Origin: Gammaproteobacteria bacterium
Lineage (GTDB): Bacteria; Pseudomonadota; Gammaproteobacteria; Chromatiales; Chromatiaceae
Direction of reading: 5' to 3'
DNA: 64,000 nt
Assembly (NCBI GenBank): GCA_009929855.1
Contig: RZZN01000001.1
Location: 1 to 64,000 of the forward strand
Shown here: positions 18,066-27,187 of the stretch, piece by piece
Numbering within the stretch: position 1 is the stretch's first letter
Layout: each line of letters begins with the position of its first letter
Made by a program: the position numbers and the translations under genes
The notes under the pieces: generated by a model
The model's database searches: none
Told to the model about the DNA's origin: nothing
Seen by the model: the letters and a program-made list of their open reading frames with translations, nothing else

Positions 18066-18764
18066 ATGATGTACTGGAATGACGACGACCATGCCGACGA
18101 GGTGCGCGCCCCGGATGACATCGTCGATATCCGTTTCGAGATCGATTGTCGGCTGATCCCGGTCGATCACGCGCACGCACTGGCCGATGCCTTGCGCGGC
18201 GTGCTGCCCTGGATCGCCGAGGAGCCGTCACTGGCGATCCACACCGTCCATGTCGCCGGCTCGCAGAATGGCTGGGAGCGGCCCACCCACGGCACCAGCT
18301 CCTGCCTGATGGTCTCGCGGCGCACCAAGCTGACGATTCGCGCGCCGCGCCACCGTGTCGACACCCTGCTCGACATCCTGCCGGGCACCCGTCTGGACCT
18401 CGACGGGTACGCCCTGACAATCGGTCCAGGCAAGCTCAAGGCATTGTCGACCGAAACCACCTTGTTCGCTCGCTATGTCGCGCTCGACCTCACCGACAAC
18501 GCCGACGAGACGGCCTTCCTCGCGGCCGCCGCAGCGGCCCTGGGCAAGCTGGACATCCGTGTGCGCAAGGCACTCTGCGGGATTCCCCATCCAGTGGCCA
18601 CGCCCGCGGGAGCCATCCCGACACGCAGCCTGATGCTCGCCGGTCTCACCCTGCCAGAGTCCATCCGACTCCAGCAACAGGGGCTCGGCTCGCATCGGCT
18701 GCTCGGATGCGGAATCTTCATCCCCCACAAAGGGATCGACCCGATCAAATCACCCACCGAATAG
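18066..18764 (+). CDS. Cas6-family (type I-MYXAN Cmx6-like) protein, no CRISPR array nearby
   Basis: A 232-residue protein that resembles the Cmx6/Cas6 family. The N-terminus has RLIPVDHAHALADAL with His residues in the usual position; the middle has LDLDGYALTIGPGKL; the C-terminus has the glycine-rich segment QQGLGSHRLLGCGIFIPHKG typical of Cas6-type RAMP proteins. Classical Cas6 cuts CRISPR precursor RNA. No array or other cas gene is present in this window, so another RNA-related role is possible. The family call is from motif memory, not from a search. Confidence 0.65.
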   Translation: MMYWNDDDHADEVRAPDDIVDIRFEIDCRLIPVDHAHALADALRGVLPWIAEEPSLAIHTVHVAGSQNGWERPTHGTSSCLMVSRRTKLTIRAPRHRVDTLLDILPGTRLDLDGYALTIGPGKLKALSTETTLFARYVALDLTDNADETAFLAAAAAALGKLDIRVRKALCGIPHPVATPAGAIPTRSLMLAGLTLPESIRLQQQGLGSHRLLGCGIFIPHKGIDPIKSPTE

Positions 18765-18778
18765 CCCGCCTCGACAAG

Positions 18779-18856
18779 GGAGCCGGGGCGTCCTCGCCCC
18801 GAGGAAAGACTGCACGACGCGAGAGGAGCCGGGGCGTCCTCGCCCCGAAGAAGGAC
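18779..18856. repeat. Two direct copies of a palindromic 32-base repeat
   Basis: Near-identical 32-base units begin at 18779 and 18825, each opening with GGAGCCGGGGCG and containing the palindrome CGGGGCG-TCCT-CGCCCCG. They follow the Cas6-family gene and could terminate transcription. They look like extragenic palindromic repeats; being only two and 14 bases apart, they are not a convincing CRISPR array. Confidence 0.65.
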
Positions 18857-18918
18857 AGTACGGCGCGGATCCAGAGGCAGCAGGCACCTGAGGAGCTCAT
18901 CCGCGCCCGATGGCACGA

Positions 18919-19016
18919 GTCCGATGGCGCACTGTTCCTCGCGCGGGGCCTGGAGGCCCCGACTCCTTTGAGGTCCGATGGCGCGCACTTGGGGCCTGGA
19001 GGCCCCGCTCCTTTGA
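18919..19016. repeat. Second pair of extragenic palindromic repeats
   Basis: Two related units (18919-18971 and 18973-19016) share GTCCGATGGCGC, then the palindrome GGGGCCT-GG-AGGCCCC, then CTCCTTTGA. They lie between the first repeat pair and rspA. No gene was found between 18765 and 19206. Confidence 0.6.
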
Positions 19017-19206
19017 TGATGGAAGGCCCGGACTCCTGTTGGACGATTCAAAATCGTTGAATCGCCACATTCCGGGATGACTTGGACATCAGAGCATCAT
19101 AAAATTCGGATGTTTCGATCGAGCACAATTCGATCGACCACCAGTAGACCCTGTGCCGGCCAGTGCTGGCACACCCTGACTATCAATCAAGACGAGAGGA
19201 GCGATC

Positions 19207-19545
19207 ATGGCCATCGAGGTCAATGGCAAGAGCATCGAGACGACCCCTAGCGGCTACCTTCAGGATCTCGCGGACTGGAACGAGGACGTGGCGCGCAAGC
19301 TCGCCGAGATCGAGGGCATCGAGCTGACCGATAAACACTGGGACGTGATCAATTATCTGCGTGATGAGTATTACAACAACGGCCAGAATCAACCGATGGA
19401 GCGTGTCGTCCTGAAGGACATGGGCAAGCGCTGGGGCAACAAGCCGACCAGCAAGGATCTCTACGTCCTGTTCCCGCTCGCACCCACCAAGCAGGGTACC
19501 AAGATCGCCGGTCTACCCGAGGTCCATCGCAAAGGCGGGTACTGA
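19207..19545 (+). CDS. rspA: DsrC-family protein lacking both redox cysteines (RspA type)
   Basis: A 112-residue DsrC homologue, close in length and pattern to DsrC (for example LTDKHWDVINYLR here versus LTDEHWDIINFLR in DsrC). The C-terminal arm reads KQGTKIAGLPEVHRKGGY: both cysteines of the DsrC arm are replaced, so it cannot carry sulfur in the usual way. Such Cys-less proteins have been named RspA and are suspected to be regulatory. GAGAGGAG precedes the ATG. It stands apart from the dsr operon, on the opposite strand. Confidence 0.85.
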   Translation: MAIEVNGKSIETTPSGYLQDLADWNEDVARKLAEIEGIELTDKHWDVINYLRDEYYNNGQNQPMERVVLKDMGKRWGNKPTSKDLYVLFPLAPTKQGTKIAGLPEVHRKGGY

Positions 19546-19696
19546 CCCGCAGCCAGGAACACCAACCGGCAACCCGGCAAGATCCAGGGATGGATCCAGG
19601 CCCCATCTACAGGATTCGCCATCGACCCTTTGGGCCTCCACCACCCGCCTTCCGCCTTCCATCTTACACATTACGAATTTCACCTTTCACCTTCCG

Positions 19697-19745
19697 TTCC
19701 CCTCTCCCTTCTCCTCTCTCCCCTCTCCCCTCTCCCTTCTCTCCT
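19697..19745 (+). repeat. Pure pyrimidine tract
   Basis: Forty-nine consecutive C and T residues (CCCTCTCCC-like units) occupy part of the 369-base gap between rspA and the porin gene. Such tracts can form triplex DNA or change length by slippage. The rest of the gap (19546-19914) shows no gene. Confidence 0.75.
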
Positions 19746-19914
19746 ACCCGTCTCTCCTCGCCCCGCGCCCCCTGCCCCCTTGACAACCCCACAAGCAAAA
19801 GGATTAAATGAGAATGTTTCTTGTTAATACGGCATTCGGATGCGTCGCTCACACCCTTTCGATCCGCGCCGCCGCGGCCGTCCCGTCCACTTAAGCTCTA
19901 CAGATCAAGTACTC

Positions 19915-21141
19915 ATGAGTCATTCAGTTCGCGTCCTCCATCCAAGCGCCACTCACCCCCTGATGCACTTGACCGCGGCGACGGCCCTGCTCGCCGGAGT
20001 CGTCTCCAGCGGTCATGCCATGGACATCGATGAGCGACTCTCGCTCGGTGGCACCCTCGCCGCGGGTGGTCAGTGTCAGGATGGCTCGGGCACGTTCGCG
20101 CTCGCTGAGGATGAGGTGATGCCATTCAACGACACCTGTCGCGGCGGCATGCCTATCCAGTTCGAGCTGAGTTTTCGCCCGAGCGAGCGCGATGAGCTCT
20201 TTGTCGCTGTAGGCTATGCGATCGACAATGGTCTGAACGAGGTCTCACCGTTCATGCTGGCCCCCTGGGCCGCCGACCTGGAGGACGATGTCAAGGACAT
20301 CAATGGGCGCAATCGCGACGCGCTCCTGCAAGCCTGGTACAAACATACCTTCACACTTGGCGAAACGGCCGAGCTCGGCACGACCTTCGGCATCATCGAC
20401 TCGACCGTCTATCTGGACGAGAATGCCTACGCCAACGACGAATACACCCAGTTCATGAATGAGGCATTCGTCAACGCCGGTGGCTATTCGCTCCCCTCAT
20501 ACGATGCTGGCGCGGCCTTCGAGCTCGCGTTCGGAAGCTGGCAGATCAAGGCCGTGGCACTCAACATCGGCGAGAACGATGACGGTCACAACTACAACTT
20601 CTGGGGTGGACAGATCGGCTACCAGGCCGATACTGGGCTGGGCGAGGGGAACTATCGAGCGCTGATCACCGGCACCTCCAAGGCCTTCGACAGACCGCGC
20701 CTCGAGTGGGGCATGGATGATGAGACACTGGATGCGCTCGATGAGGTCGAGGCCCCGGCCGGTGCCTTTGAGAAGACCAATCTCATAGGGTATGGCGTCT
20801 CCCTGGATCAGGCCATTGGCGAGCATCTGGGGGCCTTCCTGCGGCTGAGCTGGAGCGAGGACAAGGACATCCTCGAATATCGCGCCCACTACACCGGCGG
20901 ACTCGATCTCGGCGGCACACTCTGGGGACGCGAGAGCGACAACATCGGTCTCGCCTATGGCTATCTGGAGGGAGGAGACCTTGGCCTGAACCGCACCCAT
21001 GTCGCGGAGGCCTACTATCGACTCGCCTTCAACGACTATCTTGCGCTGACCGCCGACCTTCAGTACATGTCCGACCACTATGATCAGGGCGACACCATTG
21101 AGGGCTGGATCTTTGGGATGCGCGCGGTGGCGGCCTTCTAG
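19915..21141 (+). CDS. Outer membrane porin, OprB-like carbohydrate porin family
   Basis: A 408-residue exported protein. The N-terminus has a hydrophobic signal ([18 protein letters not shown]), and the mature part shows alternating beta-strand sequence ending in aromatic-rich strands with a C-terminal Phe (MRAVAAF), as expected of an outer membrane barrel. Segments such as [21 protein letters not shown] resemble OprB-type carbohydrate-selective porins. The ATG at 19915 gives the cleanest signal peptide. The substrate cannot be told from the sequence. Confidence 0.75.
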   Translation: MSHSVRVLHPSATHPLMHLTAATALLAGVVSSGHAMDIDERLSLGGTLAAGGQCQDGSGTFALAEDEVMPFNDTCRGGMPIQFELSFRPSERDELFVAVGYAIDNGLNEVSPFMLAPWAADLEDDVKDINGRNRDALLQAWYKHTFTLGETAELGTTFGIIDSTVYLDENAYANDEYTQFMNEAFVNAGGYSLPSYDAGAAFELAFGSWQIKAVALNIGENDDGHNYNFWGGQIGYQADTGLGEGNYRALITGTSKAFDRPRLEWGMDDETLDALDEVEAPAGAFEKTNLIGYGVSLDQAIGEHLGAFLRLSWSEDKDILEYRAHYTGGLDLGGTLWGRESDNIGLAYGYLEGGDLGLNRTHVAEAYYRLAFNDYLALTADLQYMSDHYDQGDTIEGWIFGMRAVAAF

Positions 21142-21179
21142 CCGACCACCGCGCGCTCCGTGCGCCGGTTCAACCGCCA

Positions 21180-21200
21180 GACCGGCCACCCTGGCCGGTC
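21180..21200. terminator. Hairpin after the porin gene
   Basis: GACCGGCCA (21180-21188) and TGGCCGGTC (21192-21200) form a perfect 9-bp stem with a three-base loop, 38 bases after the porin stop and before selO. There is no T-run; it is a probable terminator by position. Confidence 0.55.
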
Positions 21201-21307
21201 GCCAGCGCCGCATCAGCGAGGATGAATCTCCGCCCGCGGGTTGCGAAAACCACAACCGCCCGCATGCCTCGGGATCATGTCCCGACTGCAACCACGGAGC
21301 ATCCTCG

Positions 21308-22795
21308 ATGTCAGCCGAGCCGATCCGTTTCAATTTCGACAATAGCTATCGGCGCCTGCCCGATCGCTTCCATGCGCGGATTCATCCCACCCCGGTGACC
21401 ATGCCGCGCCTGATCAAGCTCAACAGCGCCCTGCTCGACGAGCTGAATCTCGACCCCGCGGCACTCGACCCCGCCACGGCCGCCGCCATCTTCGCCGGCA
21501 ATCGGATGCCGGCGGATGCAGAGCCCATCGCCATGGCCTATGCTGGACATCAATTCGGCGGGTTCGTGCCGCAGCTCGGCGACGGTCGGGCGATCCTGCT
21601 CGGCGAGCTGATCGACCGCGCCGGGCAACGGCGTGACATCCAACTGAAGGGTGCGGGTCAAACCCCATTTTCACGCAACGGCGATGGCCGTGCCGCGCTC
21701 GGCCCGGTGCTGCGCGAGTATCTGGTGGCCGAGGCGATGCACGCCCTCGGCATTCCGACGACCCGCGCGCTCGCCGCGGTGACGACCGGCGAGCCGGTCT
21801 ACCGAGAGCAGATCCTGCCTGGAGCCGTGCTGACCCGAGTGGCGGCCAGTCATGTGCGGGTCGGAACCTTCGAATATTTCGCCGCGCGCGAAGATCAGGA
21901 CGCGCTAGGCCGATTGGCCGATCATGTCATCGCCCGTCATTATCCGGAGGTCGCCGACACGCCCAATCGCTATCTCGCGCTGCTCGAGGCGGTCGTGCGA
22001 CGACAAGCGGCATTGATCGCGGCCTGGATGCAGGTCGGTTTCATCCATGGGGTCATGAATACGGACAATATGACCATCTCGGGCGAGACCATCGACTATG
22101 GCCCCTGCGCCTTCATGGACGCCTATGATCCGGCCACCGTCTTCAGCGCGATCGACCGCGGCGGGCGCTATGCCTATGCCAATCAGCCTGGCATCGCGCA
22201 ATGGAACCTGGCGCGCCTCGCCGAGACCCTGCTACCCTTCATCGCCAGCGTCCAGGATGAGGCGATCGAGCGCGCGACCGCGATCATCCGCGGCTTTCTC
22301 GAGCATTTCGAGCAGCAGTGGACGGCGGGCATGCGCCGCAAGCTGGGGCTGAGCACCGCCGAGCCCGATGACCCGGCCCTCGCCCACGAGCTGCTCGAGA
22401 GCATGGCCCGCGCGGGTGCCGATTTCACGCTGACGTTTCGCCGACTCTGCGACGCGGCCGCCGATCAGCGGGCCGATCAGCCGGTGCGCGACCTCTTCAG
22501 CGAGCCCGCCGCCTATGACGCCTGGGCGACGCGCTGGCGCGCGCGACTGGCACGCGACCCCATGCCGGCGCGCGCGCGCGCGGTCGGGATGCGCGCCGTC
22601 AATCCGGCGCTCATCCCGCGCAACCATCGGGTCGAGCAGGCATTGAACGCAGCCATCGAGCAGTCCGACTTCGGTCCCTTCGAGACCCTGCTCCAGGCAT
22701 TGGCACGGCCTTACGAGGAGCACCCGGAGCACGCCTCGGCGATGCAGCCTCCGCACGAGCAGGAGCGGGTGCTGCGGACCTTCTGTGGGACATGA
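21308..22795 (+). CDS. selO: Protein adenylyltransferase SelO (YdiU family)
   Basis: A 495-residue pseudokinase-fold enzyme that transfers AMP to proteins and is linked to redox stress responses. Family signatures visible include the start [52 protein letters not shown] and [20 protein letters not shown]. The ATG at 21308 is the natural start because the family begins there; the frame is open upstream into the porin gene. The length is normal. Some SelO proteins end in a selenocysteine or Cys; this one ends in LRTFCGT and so keeps a Cys near the end. Confidence 0.95.
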   Translation: MSAEPIRFNFDNSYRRLPDRFHARIHPTPVTMPRLIKLNSALLDELNLDPAALDPATAAAIFAGNRMPADAEPIAMAYAGHQFGGFVPQLGDGRAILLGELIDRAGQRRDIQLKGAGQTPFSRNGDGRAALGPVLREYLVAEAMHALGIPTTRALAAVTTGEPVYREQILPGAVLTRVAASHVRVGTFEYFAAREDQDALGRLADHVIARHYPEVADTPNRYLALLEAVVRRQAALIAAWMQVGFIHGVMNTDNMTISGETIDYGPCAFMDAYDPATVFSAIDRGGRYAYANQPGIAQWNLARLAETLLPFIASVQDEAIERATAIIRGFLEHFEQQWTAGMRRKLGLSTAEPDDPALAHELLESMARAGADFTLTFRRLCDAAADQRADQPVRDLFSEPAAYDAWATRWRARLARDPMPARARAVGMRAVNPALIPRNHRVEQALNAAIEQSDFGPFETLLQALARPYEEHPEHASAMQPPHEQERVLRTFCGT

Positions 22796-22804
22796 GGTGG
22801 GGTG

Positions 22805-24040
22805 ATGGGTAGCAGGCGGGCGCGGGGCAGGCTCTATCTGGTCGGGATTGGTCCTGGCGCCTTGAGCGAGATGACCGAGCGCGCGCGGGCGGCGATCGCT
22901 GCCGCGGATGTCGTGATCGGCTACCGGACCTATCTGCGTCTGATCGCCGATCTGCTCGGCACGCAGGAGGTGATCGCGCGCGAGATGGCGGAGGAGCTCG
23001 ATCGCTGCGCCGAGGCGCTCGCCCTCGCCCGGAGCGGACGCACGGTGGCGCTCGTCTCCTCCGGTGATGTCGGCATCTTCGGGATGGCTGGTCCGCTCTA
23101 CGAGCTGCTGCTCGAGCAGGGCTGGACGCCCGGCGAGGATCCCGAGGTGGAGGTCATCCCGGGCGTGACCGCCGCATCCGCCTGTGCGGCCTTGGTCGGC
23201 GCGCCGCTCACGCATGATTTCTGCGCCATCTCGCTGTCTGATCTGCTCACCCCCTGGCCGGTGATCGCACGCCGCCTGGAGAGCGCGGCGCGCGGCGACT
23301 TCGTGATCGCGCTCTACAACCCCAAGAGCAGTCGACGCCCCGCTCAGCTGCTGGCGGCCCGTGATCTGCTGCTGCGTCACCGCGATCCGCTCACGCCGGT
23401 GGCCGTGGTTCGCGCCGCATTCCGTCCACGACAAGACGCACGGATCACCACCTTGGCGGCATTGGCCGATGCCGAGATCGGCATGCTCACCCAGCTGATC
23501 ATCGGCAATGCGAGCACACGCGCTCAGTCCGGCCTCATGGTGACCCCACGCGGCTACGCGCTGAAGTATCGACTCGCCGATGGCCGCGCGCGTCCAGGCG
23601 AGCAGGCGCGCGGATCACTCTCCAGCGGTCTCGAGGGCTGGCGGCGTCGACTCATCGAGCAGGCGCTCGCGAGCGGCATCGAGGATGCCGCGACGCGGTT
23701 GGGCGCGGCGGCCGGCGAGATCCTGGAGGTGCTGGAATCGGCGCCGATCGCGCCCTGGAGCGTGCGGCGCGAAGCGCACGCCTGGCCGCTGCTGGAGTCG
23801 ACATTGCGCCAACCCGGCGCGCGCCTGGTGGTCGGCACGCCGGCCGGGGCGCGCATCGAGGCACGGCTCGCGGCGGTCACATGCGTGAGCACGCCGCAAC
23901 GCCTCCACATCCAGGCACCGGGCTGGCAGCTCGAGCTCCCGCGCGCGGCGGTGCAGCGCGCCTACCGGGTGGTGCTGCCCAGCGGTGAGTCGACCTGGTT
24001 TCAGGACGGTGCCGGCGAGACCCTGTTGTGGATCGCCTGA
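22805..24040 (+). CDS. cobJ: Precorrin-3B C17-methyltransferase with an extra C-terminal domain
   Basis: Residues 1-245 or so match CobJ/CbiH of cobalamin synthesis: LYLVGIGPGALSEMTERARAAI, VVIGYRTYLRLI, VSSGDVGIFGM, EVIPGVTAASA and ALYNPKSSRRP. The enzyme contracts the corrin ring using SAM. A further region of about 160 residues after the methyltransferase has no recognised domain. It starts 9 bases after selO (GTG at 22802 is an alternative) and overlaps cbiG by 13 bases. Confidence 0.9.
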   Translation: MGSRRARGRLYLVGIGPGALSEMTERARAAIAAADVVIGYRTYLRLIADLLGTQEVIAREMAEELDRCAEALALARSGRTVALVSSGDVGIFGMAGPLYELLLEQGWTPGEDPEVEVIPGVTAASACAALVGAPLTHDFCAISLSDLLTPWPVIARRLESAARGDFVIALYNPKSSRRPAQLLAARDLLLRHRDPLTPVAVVRAAFRPRQDARITTLAALADAEIGMLTQLIIGNASTRAQSGLMVTPRGYALKYRLADGRARPGEQARGSLSSGLEGWRRRLIEQALASGIEDAATRLGAAAGEILEVLESAPIAPWSVRREAHAWPLLESTLRQPGARLVVGTPAGARIEARLAAVTCVSTPQRLHIQAPGWQLELPRAAVQRAYRVVLPSGESTWFQDGAGETLLWIA

Positions 24041-24891
24041 ACGGTCCAGGCGCCGAGCCACTCCGTGGCGCGCGACCCGCGGCGCGCGCCGGTACCGCGA
24101 TCCTCGCCTTCACGCGCGAGGGCACGGCGCTGGCCGCGCGCCTGGCGCATGCCCTGACCGACACCCGGCCGCTCGAGCTCCAGGTCCCGGAGCGGTTCGC
24201 CGCTGGGCTCGGACGCGCGCCAGGGATCGCGATCAACCCTGGTCAGGGTCCGCTCAGCGCGCGGGTCGCGCGACTCTTCGCCACCCACGCCGAGCTGCTC
24301 TTCATCGGCGCGACTGGCATCGCCGTGCGTCTGATCGCCCCCTTGCTGCAGGACAAGCTGAGCGACCCCGCGGTCTTGGTGATCGATGAGACCGGCCGCT
24401 TCGTCATCCCCATCCTCGGTGGCCATCTGGGTGGCGCCAATGTGAGCGCGCGCCGCCTCGCCGAGCGGCTCGGGGCGACCGCGGTGCTGACCACCGCATC
24501 CGATGTCCAGGGCACCATCGCGGTCGATCTGCTCGGCCGCGAGCTGGGCTGGCACATCGAGGCCGAGCGCACGGCCTTGCTCCAGGCCGCCGCCGCGGTC
24601 GTCAATGGCGAGCGTGTGGTGATCATCGAGGAGGACTGCGGGCGGGAGTGGTGGCCCCATGCAGGACCCCTGCCCGAGCATCTGCATCCAGTCCCGAGCT
24701 GGGAGCAGGCAGGCGAGGCAGGCGCCTACCTGTGGGTGACCCGGCGCTCAATCGATCCAGCGGTCCGCGCCGCGCTCGGCCCGCGCCTGATCCTCTATCG
24801 GCCGCCCTGCGCGTCCAGGGTCGCCGGCGCCGCGCCTGGTCGGGACAGCAGTCAAGCCGAGACCGCACCGGCGCACCATGAGATCGCATGA
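24028..24891 (+). CDS. cbiG: Cobalamin biosynthesis protein CbiG (N-terminal type)
   Basis: A 287-residue protein with the CbiG N-terminal and middle regions: IGATGIAVRLIAPLLQDK, DPAVLVIDETGRFVIPILGGHLGGAN and ATAVLTTASDVQGTIAVD. CbiG opens the lactone ring of cobalt-precorrin-5A. The C-terminal CobE-like part of full CbiG is missing, so that step may be supplied by another gene. Translation starts at GTG 24028 inside the end of cobJ, suggesting coupling. Confidence 0.85.
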   Translation: MDRLNGPGAEPLRGARPAARAGTAILAFTREGTALAARLAHALTDTRPLELQVPERFAAGLGRAPGIAINPGQGPLSARVARLFATHAELLFIGATGIAVRLIAPLLQDKLSDPAVLVIDETGRFVIPILGGHLGGANVSARRLAERLGATAVLTTASDVQGTIAVDLLGRELGWHIEAERTALLQAAAAVVNGERVVIIEEDCGREWWPHAGPLPEHLHPVPSWEQAGEAGAYLWVTRRSIDPAVRAALGPRLILYRPPCASRVAGAAPGRDSSQAETAPAHHEIA

Positions 24892-25048
24892 TCAGGGGAC
24901 AGATCGATCCGACATGTTAAACTGACCGGCGTGCGCGGGCCTCGTCATCGTGGCGTGCCGACGGTCCAGGCGCTCACACCCCGCGCTCGCTTCTCAGCGA
25001 GTGCGTCCCCCGACCAGGGCGAGAGCCACCGACTCATCACCATCATCC

Positions 25049-26701
25049 ATGTTCGACGCCTTCGCCGAGCTTGCCACACTCCTGGTGATCGCCGCGGTCG
25101 CTGGCGCGGGCGCGGTCAGACTCCGTCAACCCCTGCTGATCGCCTATATCGTCGTCGGGATCATCGTCGGACCCGCCGGCCTGGAACTGGTGAGCGCGCA
25201 CGATCAGATCAAGGTCCTCGCCCAGGTCGGCGTGGCGGTGCTCTTGTTCGTTGTCGGCCTCAAGCTGGACCTGGCGCGGGTCCGCGATATCGGTACGGTC
25301 GCGCTGGCGACTGGATTGGGTCAGCTGGCCTTCACGATCGTCTTCGGCTTCATCATCATCCTCGCCTTGGGCAAGGGCATGGTGGAAGCACTCTATGTCG
25401 CGGTCGCGCTCACCTTCTCGAGCACCATCATCATCGTCAAGCTGCTCTCGGACAAGGGCGAGCTCGATGCCCTGCATGGGCGCATCGCGATCGGCTTCCT
25501 GATCGTGCAAGACATCGCGGTGGTGCTGGCGATGATGGCCATGAGCGCGCTCGGCGGCAGCGCCGACGCGGCCGGTTGGCAGGTGGCGCTCTCACTGCTT
25601 GGACGCATCCTCGCCGCGGCCCTGCTGCTGGTGGTCTTGATGCGGTATGTGCTGCCGCGACTGCTGCATGGCATGGCGCGCTCGCAGGAGCTGCTGCTGA
25701 TCTTCGCCATCGCTTGGGGCACCGGACTGGCGGCACTCGGCGAGTGGGTGGGCTTCTCGAAGGAGGCCGGGGCCTTCCTGGCCGGCTTCTCGTTGGCCTC
25801 GACCGGTTATCGCGAGGCCATCAGCGCGCGCCTGAGCGGAATCCGCGACTTCCTGCTGCTGTTCTTCTTCATCGACCTGGGATCCGAGCTGGACTTCTCG
25901 ACACTGGGCGCCGAGGTCTGGCCGGCGGTCTGGCTGTCGCTCTTCGTCCTGATCGGCAACCCACTGATCGTCATGGTCATCATGGGGTTCATGGGCTATC
26001 GCAAGCGCACCGGCTTCCTGGCCGGTCTGACGGTGGCCCAGATCAGCGAGTTCTCGATCGTCTTCGTCGCGATGGGCATCACACTCGGTCATGTCGGGGT
26101 CGAAGCCTTGGGACTGACGACGCTGGTGGGACTGATCACCATCACGCTCTCGACCTACATGATCCTCTACTCGCATCCGCTCTATCGATTACTCGCACCC
26201 TTACTGCGGGTCTTTGAGCGACGCCACCCATACCGGGAGCTCGAGGTCGACCAGGGCACCACGACCTTGGAGCAGCCGCAGGTGCTGGTGATCGGTCTCG
26301 GCCGCTATGGCCTGCGTCTGGCCCGACGACTGCGTGAATCGGGTTTGCGCGTGATGGGCGTGGATTGTGACCCAGACCTGGTGCGTCATCTTGCCGAGGA
26401 CGGCGTGCAAGTGCGCTTCGGCGACGGCCACGACCCGGCCTTCCTGGACAGTCTGCCGCTCGGTGCACTGGAGTGGGTGATCAGCACCCTGCCCGATGTG
26501 GATTCCAATCGTATGCTGCTCTACGCCCTGGCCGAGCGCCACTTCCGCGGCGAGACCGCGGTGGTGGCACGCGACGACAGCCAAGGCAACCAGCTCTGGC
26601 AGATCGGCGCCCCGGTGATCCTCTATCCATTCCGCGACGCGGTCGATTTTGCCGCGGACAATATCATGGCCATCATGCAGCGCCGCGCGCAGCGCGCATG
26701 A
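25049..26701 (+). CDS. Kef-type cation:proton antiporter with C-terminal TrkA-N domain
   Basis: A 550-residue membrane transporter of the CPA2 family. About twelve hydrophobic segments fill residues 1-400 (for example LLIAYIVVGIIVGPAGLELV and FSSTIIIVKLLSDKGELDALHG). A cytoplasmic NAD-binding TrkA-N domain follows (VLVIGLGRYGLRLARRLRES, then VDCDPDLV). Likely role: potassium or sodium efflux against protons. The ATG at 25049 starts the family-like sequence. It has no clear operon partner. Confidence 0.88.
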   Translation: MFDAFAELATLLVIAAVAGAGAVRLRQPLLIAYIVVGIIVGPAGLELVSAHDQIKVLAQVGVAVLLFVVGLKLDLARVRDIGTVALATGLGQLAFTIVFGFIIILALGKGMVEALYVAVALTFSSTIIIVKLLSDKGELDALHGRIAIGFLIVQDIAVVLAMMAMSALGGSADAAGWQVALSLLGRILAAALLLVVLMRYVLPRLLHGMARSQELLLIFAIAWGTGLAALGEWVGFSKEAGAFLAGFSLASTGYREAISARLSGIRDFLLLFFFIDLGSELDFSTLGAEVWPAVWLSLFVLIGNPLIVMVIMGFMGYRKRTGFLAGLTVAQISEFSIVFVAMGITLGHVGVEALGLTTLVGLITITLSTYMILYSHPLYRLLAPLLRVFERRHPYRELEVDQGTTTLEQPQVLVIGLGRYGLRLARRLRESGLRVMGVDCDPDLVRHLAEDGVQVRFGDGHDPAFLDSLPLGALEWVISTLPDVDSNRMLLYALAERHFRGETAVVARDDSQGNQLWQIGAPVILYPFRDAVDFAADNIMAIMQRRAQRA

Positions 26702-27187
26702 GCAGACGCGGCAGTGCAACGGGTTGGGCCGTCGCGGCACAGCGCCCCCGGCGCCACCGGTCACGGCATCGACATCGCTCGGATGCTCGACGACAATGCG
26801 CGCTCGTGGGGGTGCGTGAGCCGTCTCAGCGACTCTTGGCCGCGCCATGCGGTTACGGCAGGGTAGCGCGACGCATGGCCGAGCGCAGCCTTCGCGGCAT
26901 GGCACGGATGGTCGAGCGCATCAGGCTCGCGCGCACCGCCATCGGCCGAGCCGGCGGCGATCGACCGCCGTCGCCCGATTACAACCATCTAGTCAGCTAG
27001 GCGAAGGGTGATGCTGGTCGTCCGACTGATCTTTCGAATCGCGCGCGCCGCCGGGCATGGTCTACAAGATGCGCAGCCTCGAACCCGCGAGATCAGCCCA
27101 GGCACCGGGTTGGCCCCGCACCAACCCATCCCCCCCAGCCCCGCGCCAAGCCGCGCCAACCGAATTCAACACTCAGAGGCCGATGAC
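26702..27187. other. Intergenic stretch without a supported gene
   Basis: About 490 GC-rich bases between the antiporter and the LRR gene. Open frames are present on both strands but have arginine-rich shadow composition and no ribosome sites. No clear hairpin, repeat or promoter was recognised. Any promoter of the LRR operon should lie here. Confidence 0.6.

Noticed and set aside
17685-18420. Minus-strand open frames opposite the helical protein and Cas6-family gene
   Set aside because: Low-complexity, Arg/Ser/Pro-rich shadows overlapping two better supported plus-strand genes.
18779-19016. CRISPR array
   Set aside because: Only two copies of each repeat, the units are palindromes in an intergenic gap, and the spacing does not give spacers of regular length. 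No array was found elsewhere in the window.
26473-27000. 175-codon open frame across the antiporter end and the following gap
   Set aside because: Arginine-rich shadow of the antiporter gene that continues by chance into intergenic DNA.
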